A model generated the notes under the pieces. That model did not search any database and was not told where the DNA came from. It saw only the letters and a list, made by a program, of their open reading frames with translations. Positions 20,244 through 27,263 of a DNA stretch of 64,000 nucleotides are shown piece by piece (position 1 is the first letter of the stretch; every line of letters begins with the position of its first letter). The stretch covers positions 186,001 through 250,000 of the forward strand of contig NZ_FYAU01000026.1 in the NCBI RefSeq assembly GCF_900185725.1, in the 5' to 3' direction. Both the position numbers and the translations under genes were made by a program. Source of the stretch: Stappia sp. TSB10P1A (GTDB lineage Bacteria > Pseudomonadota > Alphaproteobacteria > Rhizobiales > Stappiaceae).

Positions 20244-21526
20244 CCGAACACCAGATTGGGCAGGAAGGTGGAGATCGACGGGATATAGGTGATGATCCCG
20301 AGCGCCACGAGATTGGCGATCACGAAGGGCCAGATGCCGGCAATGATCGTCATCACCGGCTTGCCGAGCGTCGAGGACGCCACGAAGAGATCGAGCCCGA
20401 AGGGTGGCGTGATCATGCCGGCGGAGATGTTCAGCGTGACGATCATGCCGAAATGCACCGGGTCGATGCCCATCGCCATCGCCACCGGATAGAGCGGCGG
20501 CACCAGGATCAGCAGCGCCGAATTCGGATCGATGAACATGCCGGCGATCAGGAAGACGACGTTGACCACCAAGAGGAAGGCGATCGGGCCGGCATCGACC
20601 GCTGCCAGGAACTGCAGGATCTGGCTGGGGATCTGCGCCAGCGTGATGAAGTAGGAGAGCAGGCCGCCGAGCGCCAGCAGGATGAAGATGATCGCGGTCG
20701 AGACCGCCGCCCGTTCGGTGACCTTGAACAGCTTCTTCAAGGTCAGTTCGCGGAACACGACCATCTCGACGAAGATGGCGTAGACGACGCTGACGGCGGC
20801 GGCCTCGGTCGGGGTGAAGACGCCCGAATAGATGCCGCCGAGAATGATCGCCGGCATGCCGAGCGCCCAGCCGGCATGGCCAACGGCGCGCAGCCGCTCG
20901 CCCCAGGAGGTGCGCTCGCCGGCGGACACGCCGGCGCGCCGCGCCTCGATGGCGACCATGATGGCGAAGACGAGGCCGAGCACCAGGCCGACCGCCATGC
21001 CGGCGACGAACAGCCGCGCGACCGAGGTGCCGGTCATCCAGCCATAGATGATGAAGGTGATCGACGGCGGGATCAGCAGCGCCGTCTCGGCGCTGGAGGC
21101 GATCAGGCCGAGCGAGAACTTGTCGCTGAAGCCGGCCTTGCGCATTTCCGGATAGACCAGCCGGCCCATCGCCGCGACCGTCGCCGGCGCCGAGCCGGAG
21201 ACCGAGCCGAAGGCCATCGAGCCGCCGACGATGGTATAGCCGATGCCGCCCTTGCGATGGCCGAGCAGCGACTGCACGAGGCCGGTGAGGCGGCGGGCGA
21301 TCTGGCCCTCGCCCATCAGCTCGGCCGCCAGGATGAAGAAGGGAATGGCGAGCAGCGTCGAATGGTTGATGCCGCCGACCAGCTTCTGCACCACGACCGG
21401 ATCCGGCAGGGTGCCGTAGAAGATCTGCTTGACCAGCAGCGCCGGCACGCCGAGCACGAGGAACATCTCGAAGCCCGCGACCAGCAGCAGAACGGCCAGC
21501 GCGACGATGAGGTAGAGAAGAATCAT
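20240..21526 (-). CDS. dctM: TRAP transporter large membrane subunit (DctM family)
   Basis: A protein of 428 residues with about twelve hydrophobic segments and DctM signatures: IPFFILAAELMGEGQIARRL, GGSMAFGSVSGSAPATVAAMG, LIPPSITFIIYGWMTGTSV and a C-terminal MITPPFGLDLFV. It is the ion-coupled transport subunit of a tripartite uptake system. It overlaps dctQ upstream and pyrK downstream by 4 bp each. The direct coupling to pyrK is the best evidence for orotate or a related pyrimidine acid as the substrate. Confidence 0.93.
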   Translation of the reverse strand: MILLYLIVALAVLLLVAGFEMFLVLGVPALLVKQIFYGTLPDPVVVQKLVGGINHSTLLAIPFFILAAELMGEGQIARRLTGLVQSLLGHRKGGIGYTIVGGSMAFGSVSGSAPATVAAMGRLVYPEMRKAGFSDKFSLGLIASSAETALLIPPSITFIIYGWMTGTSVARLFVAGMAVGLVLGLVFAIMVAIEARRAGVSAGERTSWGERLRAVGHAGWALGMPAIILGGIYSGVFTPTEAAAVSVVYAIFVEMVVFRELTLKKLFKVTERAAVSTAIIFILLALGGLLSYFITLAQIPSQILQFLAAVDAGPIAFLLVVNVVFLIAGMFIDPNSALLILVPPLYPVAMAMGIDPVHFGMIVTLNISAGMITPPFGLDLFVASSTLGKPVMTIIAGIWPFVIANLVALGIITYIPSISTFLPNLVFG

Positions 21527-22026
21527 GCCTCGTCGGCCTCCCGTGCCGGCATGCGGTCGATCAGCCCGAGGAAGCTCAGCAGGTAGCGCAGGGCAAGCAG
21601 CCCGAAGCCGACCAGGGGCGCGACATAGATCCAGCCCATCTCGAGGCCCAGCGTCGGGCTCTTCTGACCCGAGCCGAAGACGAACAGCGTCATCTTCCAG
21701 GCGAGCCAGACGAGATAGAGCGAAAACAGGAAGCCGGTGGCATCGATGATGCGCTGGACCGGCAGGCGGGTAGCGGCGGCGATGCGCGCGCGCCAGGTGT
21801 CGACGGCGACATGGCGGCCGATCTCCAGCGCGTAGCCGATGGCGAGGAACACCAGGTAGAGGTTCATCAGCCGCACCGCTTCCTCGATCCAGCTCAGGCT
21901 GGAGGCAAGCGGGCTGCCCGAGGCGCGCACCACCACGTTGACGAAGTAGAGAGCCACCATCGTCAGGAAAATCAGGACCAGTGCGGACCGTTCGACGGTC
22001 CGCAGGATCGAGAGGGCACTGCGCAT
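21523..22026 (-). CDS. dctQ: TRAP transporter small membrane subunit (DctQ family)
   Basis: A protein of 167 residues with four hydrophobic helices and the DctQ pattern LSWIEEAVRLMNLYLVFLAIGYALEIGRHVAVD near residue 43-75. It bridges the binding protein and DctM. The start lies just after a 344-bp repeat-filled gap that separates it from dctP. Its stop overlaps the dctM start as ATGA. Confidence 0.92.
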   Translation of the reverse strand: MRSALSILRTVERSALVLIFLTMVALYFVNVVVRASGSPLASSLSWIEEAVRLMNLYLVFLAIGYALEIGRHVAVDTWRARIAAATRLPVQRIIDATGFLFSLYLVWLAWKMTLFVFGSGQKSPTLGLEMGWIYVAPLVGFGLLALRYLLSFLGLIDRMPAREADEA

Positions 22027-22128
22027 TGACCTGCTCCAGTCGTCCGCCGCAAGGGCTGTCCTGCCCGCCGCTCACGGCGGACCCGGAATGAAATCGGGCG
22101 CGGATCCGGCCGCGCCACCCACCACACA

Positions 22129-22351
22129 AGGCGGCGGGCAGTTCTTAAGCGGTGCGGGCGCAGGTCCGGGCCGCGCCCACCCGCCGCAAGGGCGGCGGGC
22201 AGTAAAGCGGTGCGGGCGCAGGTCCCGCCGCGCCCCCCCGCCGCAAGGGCGGCGGGCAGTAAAGCGGTGCGGGCGCGGTCCGGGCCGCGCCCACCCGCCG
22301 CAAGGGCGGCGGGCAGTAAAGCGGTGCGGGCGCGGTCCGGGCCGCGCCCGC
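22129..22351. repeat. four 57-58 bp tandem repeats, each with two hairpins, between dctP and dctQ
   Basis: The phrase AGCGGTGCGGG recurs at 22148, 22206, 22263 and 22320 (periods 58, 57, 57). Each unit carries two strong stems: CCCGCCGC-AAGG-GCGGCGGG and GGGCGCGG-N6-CCGCGCCC. A decayed extra copy is visible near 22097-22117. The copies are almost identical, so the array is recent. It fills most of the gap inside the TRAP operon. It could stabilise the dctP mRNA or limit read-through into dctQM. Confidence 0.92.
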
Positions 22352-22370
22352 GGGCCGGAACAGCCGGCGG

Positions 22371-23384
22371 TTACTTGGTAACCGCGGCGTATTCCTGCTC
22401 GTAGAGGTTCACCAGCAGCATGCCTTCCTCGCCGGCGCCCTGGATGTAGGCGTTGCGGGCGGCCGGATACATGGTCTCGCGGAACGCGGCCTTCTCCTCG
22501 GCGGAGAGCTCGCGCACCTCGACGCCGGCACCCTTGATCTCCTCCAGCGAGGCGGCGACCGACGCCTGCTTGTGGGCGATCAGGTCCGGGATCACCTCGG
22601 CGAAGGCCTCGGTGATGACCGTGCGATACTCTTCCGGCAGGCTGGCCCAGAAGGTCGGGTTGAACAGGACCACGTCCTCCATCGCGCCGTGATTGGAGAG
22701 CACTAGGTGCTTCTGCACCTCGTAGAACTTCATGGCGCGGATGGTGTCGAGCGGGTTCTCCTGGGCATCGACGACGCCGGTCTGCAGCGAGGTGTAGAGC
22801 TCGCCGAAGGGCAGCGCGATGGCCGTGGCGCCGACCGCCTTGAACTGCTCGATCAGGATCGCCGAATCCATGACGCGGAACTTCTGGCCGGAGAAGTCCT
22901 CCATGCTGGCGAGCGGCTTGTTGGACGTGAAGTTCTTCTTGCCGTTCGGCCACAGCATCAGGCACTCGACGCCGCGGCTCTCGAAGGACTCGCAAAGCGC
23001 CTTGCCGAAGGTGCCCGAGCGCAGCTCCTGCGCCTTGGCATCGTCATCGGGCAGCAGGAAGGGAATGTCGAGGATCGACACGACCGGATTGAAGCCGCCG
23101 AGGAAGGCGGCCGGGGCGACGGTCGCCTCCAGCGAGCCGAGCTGCACGCCCTCGGTCATCTCGCGCTGCTGGCCGAGCTGGCCCTGCGGGAAGATCTGGA
23201 ACTCGACGGCGCCGTTGGTGCGCTCGGCGACCAGGGCCGCGACCTTTTCCAGATGCACGTGGCGGGACTGCTGGGTCGATTCCAGATGGCCGATCTTGGC
23301 GACGAAATCCGCCGCGAAAGCGCCGGACGAGAAGGCGACGGCGAGGACGGCCGTTGCGGCCAGCTTGCTGATTGAATGTGACAT
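22371..23384 (-). CDS. dctP: TRAP transporter periplasmic solute-binding protein (DctP family)
   Basis: A protein of 337 residues with a Sec signal peptide (cleavage after about residue 24, GAFA-ADF). DctP motifs include IFPQGQLGQQREMTEGVQLG, the substrate-carboxylate arginine region GQKFRVMDSAIL and the GVVDAQENPLDTI block. Family members bind organic acids. As the first gene of the operon, it determines the imported substrate; orotate, which has a carboxylate, fits. It diverges from the XRE regulator. Confidence 0.92.
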   Translation of the reverse strand: MSHSISKLAATAVLAVAFSSGAFAADFVAKIGHLESTQQSRHVHLEKVAALVAERTNGAVEFQIFPQGQLGQQREMTEGVQLGSLEATVAPAAFLGGFNPVVSILDIPFLLPDDDAKAQELRSGTFGKALCESFESRGVECLMLWPNGKKNFTSNKPLASMEDFSGQKFRVMDSAILIEQFKAVGATAIALPFGELYTSLQTGVVDAQENPLDTIRAMKFYEVQKHLVLSNHGAMEDVVLFNPTFWASLPEEYRTVITEAFAEVIPDLIAHKQASVAASLEEIKGAGVEVRELSAEEKAAFRETMYPAARNAYIQGAGEEGMLLVNLYEQEYAAVTK

Positions 23385-23490
23385 AGGGCTCCACCTCTAA
23401 GGCTAACAGGCACCGGATACGCTTTTGCTTCTTGGCGCGACAGCGCGGAAGGAAGGACGCAGCGTATGGGGCGATCCGGAGCCTGTCAAT

Positions 23491-23528
23491 ATTTCATCTC
23501 AAAAATGAGACAATTGGACATTTCATCC
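23491..23528. promoter_or_regulatory. A/T-rich palindrome and repeated ATTTCATC between dctP and the regulator
   Basis: TCTCAAAAATGAGA (23497-23510) is an inverted repeat, and ATTTCATC occurs at 23491 and 23520. This A/T-rich island in very GC-rich DNA lies about 110 bp upstream of dctP and about 130 bp upstream of the regulator start. It is a likely promoter and operator for the divergent pair. Confidence 0.45.
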
Positions 23529-23641
23529 AAGAACTGATTATCTTGATCGGAAATGAGCCGCCACACGAGATCGCCGGCCGCGCTGCCGGCCCTCGCAGGC
23601 CATGGGAACCCGTGGTGACCCCGATACCGACCTCGATACCG

Positions 23642-24562
23642 ATGCAGGACGACGACGCCATCCGGTTCAGCGATATCGGCGCAAGGCTGCGGGCCCATCG
23701 CCTGGGCAAGGGCCTGACGCCGGAGGCGCTGGCGGAAAAGCTCGGCATTTCCCGTGCCGCGCTGTACCGGGCCGAGAAGGGCGAGATCCGCAAGATCGAG
23801 ATGCTGACCTCGATCGCCGCCGAACTCGGCGTGTCGCTGCCGAGCCTGCTCGGCGTCGGGGTGGAATATGTCAGCACCTCCATCGGCTTCTTCGAGCGCA
23901 TGCGGCAACTGGAGGACGAGTGCCAGCAGATCATCGGCCTGTTCAGCCCGATGTCCTACTTGCTGACCTCCGACGACTATGACGCGATCCTGAGGGAAGT
24001 GCTGCTGGAATCGATCCCCGACGGCACCGATCCGGACGGCGAGGCGGCCGATGCGGTGGAGCGGCTGCTGGAGATCCTGCGCGCCCGCAAGGAGGCCTTC
24101 CGCCTGCGCCGGCCGCTGATCGTCAGCCTGATCTCCTCGGCCGATCTCGAACGCTTCCTGCTGCACGGGCTGATCGGCCGCCACGACCTGCCGCCGCAAA
24201 CGGTCGACCGCCGCCGGCTGATGGCGCGGCGCGAGGCGGAGTATCTCCTGTCGATGCTGCGCGACCAGCCGATCGGCATCCAGATCGGCATCGTCCGCGG
24301 CCCGGTGCCGGCGACGAGCTTCCAGATCTTCCGCCAGACCAGCCGCTCGGTGCTGGCGATCAGCCCGTTCCGGCTCGGCGAACAGCCGAATGTCCGCCTC
24401 GGCGTCGCCATGATCACCTCGGCGGCGGAGGCGATGACCCTGCACGAGACCATCGCCGAACGGCTGTGGGGCGACGCCCTCAAGGGCGCCGAGGCGATCG
24501 CCCATCTGGACGCGACGATCGACAAATACGCCATCGCCGCCCCGCCGACGACGGACGGTTGA
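23642..24562 (+). CDS. XRE-family transcriptional regulator of the orotate/TRAP operon
   Basis: A protein of 306 residues from the ATG at 23642. An in-frame GTG at 23612 is possible, and the reading frame stays open further upstream through the putative operator. Residues about 8-65 form an XRE helix-turn-helix (GARLRAHRLGKGLTPEALAEKLGISRAALYRAEKG). The remaining 240 residues are a soluble domain I cannot name. It includes FFERMRQLEDECQQIIGLFSP, and its C-terminal half may bind a ligand. It is divergent from dctP, so it probably controls the operon and itself. Confidence 0.75.
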   Translation: MQDDDAIRFSDIGARLRAHRLGKGLTPEALAEKLGISRAALYRAEKGEIRKIEMLTSIAAELGVSLPSLLGVGVEYVSTSIGFFERMRQLEDECQQIIGLFSPMSYLLTSDDYDAILREVLLESIPDGTDPDGEAADAVERLLEILRARKEAFRLRRPLIVSLISSADLERFLLHGLIGRHDLPPQTVDRRRLMARREAEYLLSMLRDQPIGIQIGIVRGPVPATSFQIFRQTSRSVLAISPFRLGEQPNVRLGVAMITSAAEAMTLHETIAERLWGDALKGAEAIAHLDATIDKYAIAAPPTTDG

Positions 24563-24581
24563 GACGCCGGGCGAGGCCCGA

Positions 24582-25235
24582 TCAGCCGCCAGTCGCCGGC
24601 GTTCCCTTCCGTGCCGCCACCAGATAGCGGGGGGTCGTGCCCGGCCAGATCCCCGCCCGCGCCAGGTTGAGCTCGCCGAACGGCCCGGCCCTGAGGATCT
24701 CGAACCCCACCGACGACAGTGCCTCCGCAACGGGCCGGGCGCTTTGCACTGCGGCAAAGGGCTGCCGCGCCCGCTCAGCGGCGGGCCAGTCCGACGCGCG
24801 CCAGAACCCGTCCACAAGCAGGACGCGGCCGCCCGGCCTCAGCCATCCGGACCAGGCGGAGAAGACCCGATGCGGATCGACCAGATGGCAGAGCACCTGT
24901 CGCGAGACGATCCAGTCGAAGGCGCCAGCGGCAAAAAGCGCGGCGTCGTCCGATGCGCCGACGACAAATTCGTGCCGCCGCAGGGCCGGGTTCCGCTCCA
25001 GCGCCCGCTCGACCATCGGCCCGGAGGGCTCCAGCCCGGACACTGCGTAGCCGGCCGCCTTCAGCGCCACCGTCAGCAGGCCAGTCCCGGCGCCGATATC
25101 CAGCACGCGCGACGGCGGCCGCTCCTTCCCGGCAAGCGCCGTCATCACCGCGAGCCAGGTTTCGACCTCCTCGGGAGGCAGCCGGTGCTCGGGGTCGTCA
25201 TCGTAGCGGGCTGCCCCGATCTCGTCATAGCTCAT
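24582..25235 (-). CDS. class I SAM-dependent methyltransferase
   Basis: A protein of 217 residues with the SAM-binding motif VLDIGAGTGLLTVALKAAGY near residue 44-63, SGLEPSGPMVERA as motif II, and a DWIVSRQVLCHLVDP post-motif. It belongs to the UbiE/Methyltransf_11-type group. The substrate is unknown. Its start overlaps the stop of the ABC permease gene by ATGA, which is unusual company for a methyltransferase. It converges with the XRE regulator. Confidence 0.82.
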   Translation of the reverse strand: MSYDEIGAARYDDDPEHRLPPEEVETWLAVMTALAGKERPPSRVLDIGAGTGLLTVALKAAGYAVSGLEPSGPMVERALERNPALRRHEFVVGASDDAALFAAGAFDWIVSRQVLCHLVDPHRVFSAWSGWLRPGGRVLLVDGFWRASDWPAAERARQPFAAVQSARPVAEALSSVGFEILRAGPFGELNLARAGIWPGTTPRYLVAARKGTPATGG

Positions 25236-25930
25236 GTCACCGATGCCATCCGTTGGGGAGCGGCCCTGCGAGAGCTGCCCGTCACATCGCAGGTCGCGAA
25301 CCTGCTTTCGATCACCTGCTGGAGCCGCGCGATCGCGAAGGAGAGTGCCCAGTAGATCGCGGCGGCGATGACGAACATCTCCAGATACCTGAAGCTGGAG
25401 GAGCCGACTTTCTCCGCGACACGGGTCAACTCGACGACCGTGACGACGGAGGCCAGCGAGGTCTCCTTGACCGCGCCGATGAAGCGCGTGCCGAGCGTCG
25501 GGATCGCCGCCCGCAGCGCCTGGGGCAGGACGATGAGGAACAGGACCAGCGCCGGTTTCAGCCCCAGGGAGGCACCGGCATCCCACTGTCCCGGCTCCAC
25601 CGACCCGATCACTCCGCGCAGGTCCTCGCCGATGAAGGCGCCGGAATGCAGGGCAAACGCGGCGATGACCGTGGGGATCGCCGGAAGCACCACGCCGACC
25701 TGGGGCAGGCCGTAATAGAGGAGCAGGATCTGCACCAGCAGCGGCGTGCCGCAGAGAAACGACACGGCAATGCGCGCAGGCACCCGCAGCAGGCGCGGGC
25801 CGTAGAGCCGCGCGACGGCCAGACCCAGCCCGATCGGCAGGGCGAGGAGAAACGACACTACCCCGAGGACGACGGTCAGCACCGTCCCCGAAACGAGAAG
25901 CGGCCAGGCCCGGATGAAAAGATCGATCAC
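25232..25930 (-). CDS. polar amino acid ABC transporter permease (HisM/GltK type)
   Basis: A protein of 232 residues with about five membrane helices. It has the family N-terminus (LLVSGTVLTVVLGVVSFLLALPIGLGLAVARL), FLCGTPLLVQILLLYYGLPQ and the ATPase-coupling EAA-like region DAGASLGLKPALVLFLIVLPQALRAAIP. It is separated from its binding protein gene by two palindromic repeats. No ATP-binding gene is adjacent, so it must use one encoded elsewhere or the system is incomplete. Confidence 0.88.
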   Translation of the reverse strand: MIDLFIRAWPLLVSGTVLTVVLGVVSFLLALPIGLGLAVARLYGPRLLRVPARIAVSFLCGTPLLVQILLLYYGLPQVGVVLPAIPTVIAAFALHSGAFIGEDLRGVIGSVEPGQWDAGASLGLKPALVLFLIVLPQALRAAIPTLGTRFIGAVKETSLASVVTVVELTRVAEKVGSSSFRYLEMFVIAAAIYWALSFAIARLQQVIESRFATCDVTGSSRRAAPQRMASVT

Positions 25931-25947
25931 ACGCAGTGCCCCACGAC

Positions 25948-26023
25948 CTAGTCACCCGAATCTGAAGTTCGTCACAGGTCTCGGCATGCTCTGAACGAAC
26001 TTCAGATTCAAAAGGGTGACTAG
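25948..26023. repeat. CTAG-bounded palindromic element 1
   Basis: A 76-bp imperfect inverted repeat. The outer arms CTAGTCACCC / GGGTGACTAG and inner arms GAATCTGAAGTTCGT / ACGAACTTCAGATTC enclose a loop of about 22 bases, with a 4-base AAAA bulge on one side. It is A/T-richer than its surroundings and bounded by the rare tetramer CTAG on both sides. It resembles a small palindromic repeat (REP/MITE-like) or a paired operator. Confidence 0.8.
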
Positions 26024-26036
26024 CAAGTCTATGTTT

Positions 26037-26115
26037 CTAGTGTGGTTTTCGAATTTGAAATACGCTCACCGGCACGCTGCAAAAATGAGGCGTATTTCAA
26101 ATTCACCACACCTAG
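26037..26115. repeat. CTAG-bounded palindromic element 2, overlapping the SBP stop codon
   Basis: A 79-bp imperfect inverted repeat, 13 bp from element 1. The outer arms CTAGTGTGG / CCACACCTAG and inner arms GAATTTGAAATACGC / GCGTATTTCAAATTC enclose about 24 bases. The inner arm shares 11 of 14 bases with element 1 (GAATYTGAARTWCG), so the two are related. The final CTAG contains the TAG stop codon of the solute-binding protein gene. Confidence 0.8.
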
Positions 26116-26918
26116 TCGGCGGCCTTTTTCAGCTCAGCCGCCATGTCGACGCTGCCGAGCCATTTGGCGGACAGGCTGCTATAGGTGCCGTCGTCGATGA
26201 TCGACCGGAAGGCCGCGTTCAGCGCCTGCCCGAAGCGGTCCTCGCCCTTCCGGAACACCATCGCGTTGATTTCCCGGTTGACCTGCACCGCCCGGACCAC
26301 CGGCAGGGCGTTGATCCTGGCGATATAGGCGCCCGCATCGTCGGAATAGATCACCGCGTCGACCCGGCCCACCGCAAGGTCGGACAGCGCCAGAGTGGCG
26401 TTCTCATAGGCGCGCACATCGAGCTTCTTGTCGCCGTGCTCGGCCGCCAGATACCCCTCGGTGATCGAGCCCGCGAGCGTGCCGACGGACTTGCCGTCGA
26501 GATCGTCCAGCGTCCGGATCCGCTCGTCGCCCGTACGCACGAAGACGCTGGTCCCGATCGCCATGTAGGGCAGCGAGAAGTCGACGATCTTCGAGCGCTC
26601 CTCGGTGATCGTGTGGCCGGCGATGACCAGGTCGAACCTGTTCGCCTGGATGCCGGGAATGAGGTCGGGAAACCGGGCCGGCACGAACTCGACCTTGCCG
26701 ATGCCCATCCGCGCCGCCAACTCGTTCGCCAGGTCGATCCCGAGCCCGGTCAAGCGGTTGTCGTCGTCGAGAAAGTCCCAGGGCGCATGCCCCTGCGTGT
26801 TGGCCACCCGTAGGGTCCCCGCCGCTTCGACACGGGCGAGAAGGTCGTCCTGCGCAGCGGCCGCGGACGCCGCGACGGACAGAACGATGGAGAGGGCAAG
26901 CAGGATCGCTCTGCGCAT
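26112..26918 (-). CDS. polar amino acid ABC transporter substrate-binding protein
   Basis: A protein of 268 residues with a Sec signal peptide (cleavage near AAAA-QDD). Family motifs include GTLRVANTQGHAPWDFLDDDNRLTGLGIDLANELA near residue 34-68, FDLVIAGHTITEERSKIVDFSLPY and GKSVGTLAGSITEGY. The conserved ligand arginine of amino-acid binders (FS-PY...R) is replaced around TITEERSKIV in a recognisable context. The stop lies inside palindromic element 2, so the C-terminus may have been set by insertion of that repeat. Confidence 0.87.
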   Translation of the reverse strand: MRRAILLALSIVLSVAASAAAAQDDLLARVEAAGTLRVANTQGHAPWDFLDDDNRLTGLGIDLANELAARMGIGKVEFVPARFPDLIPGIQANRFDLVIAGHTITEERSKIVDFSLPYMAIGTSVFVRTGDERIRTLDDLDGKSVGTLAGSITEGYLAAEHGDKKLDVRAYENATLALSDLAVGRVDAVIYSDDAGAYIARINALPVVRAVQVNREINAMVFRKGEDRFGQALNAAFRSIIDDGTYSSLSAKWLGSVDMAAELKKAAD

Positions 26919-27263
26919 GGCGGCTCCCTTGACGGATTGCGGGTGGGCACGGCAGGCGGAACCGCACAGGACGGTGGGCCAAGCCGCCCGCCCCTGCCGA
27001 TGACGCCCGGCGCGTTACAGGGTAACATTTACATAGACGTGATAACATAACAGTTGCCGTGGTCAAGGGGCCGGATCGGCATCGGCACGGGGGATCCGCG
27101 CCCGCGCTGGACGCCACGGTGACATTGTCACCGTTCCCGCGGGGCGGTGCATGGCATCCCGGCCGGACGTCGTGCCGAGCGGCCCGGGATTGCGACTGTG
27201 AGATCAAACCCATTCCATCGCAGGATGCCGGCCTGTCAGGGAGGCTCGGGAGAGCACGGGACC
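26919..27263. promoter_or_regulatory. divergent promoter region with operator palindrome ACGGTGACATTGTCACCGT at 27116-27134
   Basis: This 345-bp gap has no gene. An A/T-rich part (about 27017-27060, GGGTAACATTTACATAG) should hold the leftward promoter of the binding protein gene. At 27116-27134 there is a perfect 19-bp palindrome around one central base, 130 bp upstream of cydD. The same core, CGGTGAC-N3-GTCACCG, occurs before cydA at 30623, so this is a likely shared cyd operator. Confidence 0.65.

Noticed and set aside
22088-22381. A 97-codon repetitive frame across the 57-bp repeats, and a possible CRISPR array
   Set aside because: The frame stays open only because the repeat lacks stops. 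There are no unique spacers between the copies, so it is a tandem hairpin repeat, not CRISPR.
25948-26115. Insertion sequence remnant with transposase
   Set aside because: The elements are only 76 and 79 bp, with no coding capacity and no obvious flanking target duplication beyond CTAG.
27017-27140. An FNR or CRP box upstream of cydD
   Set aside because: The palindrome has GTGA-N5-TCAC spacing, not TGTGA-N6-TCACA, and no TTGAT-N4-ATCAA is present.
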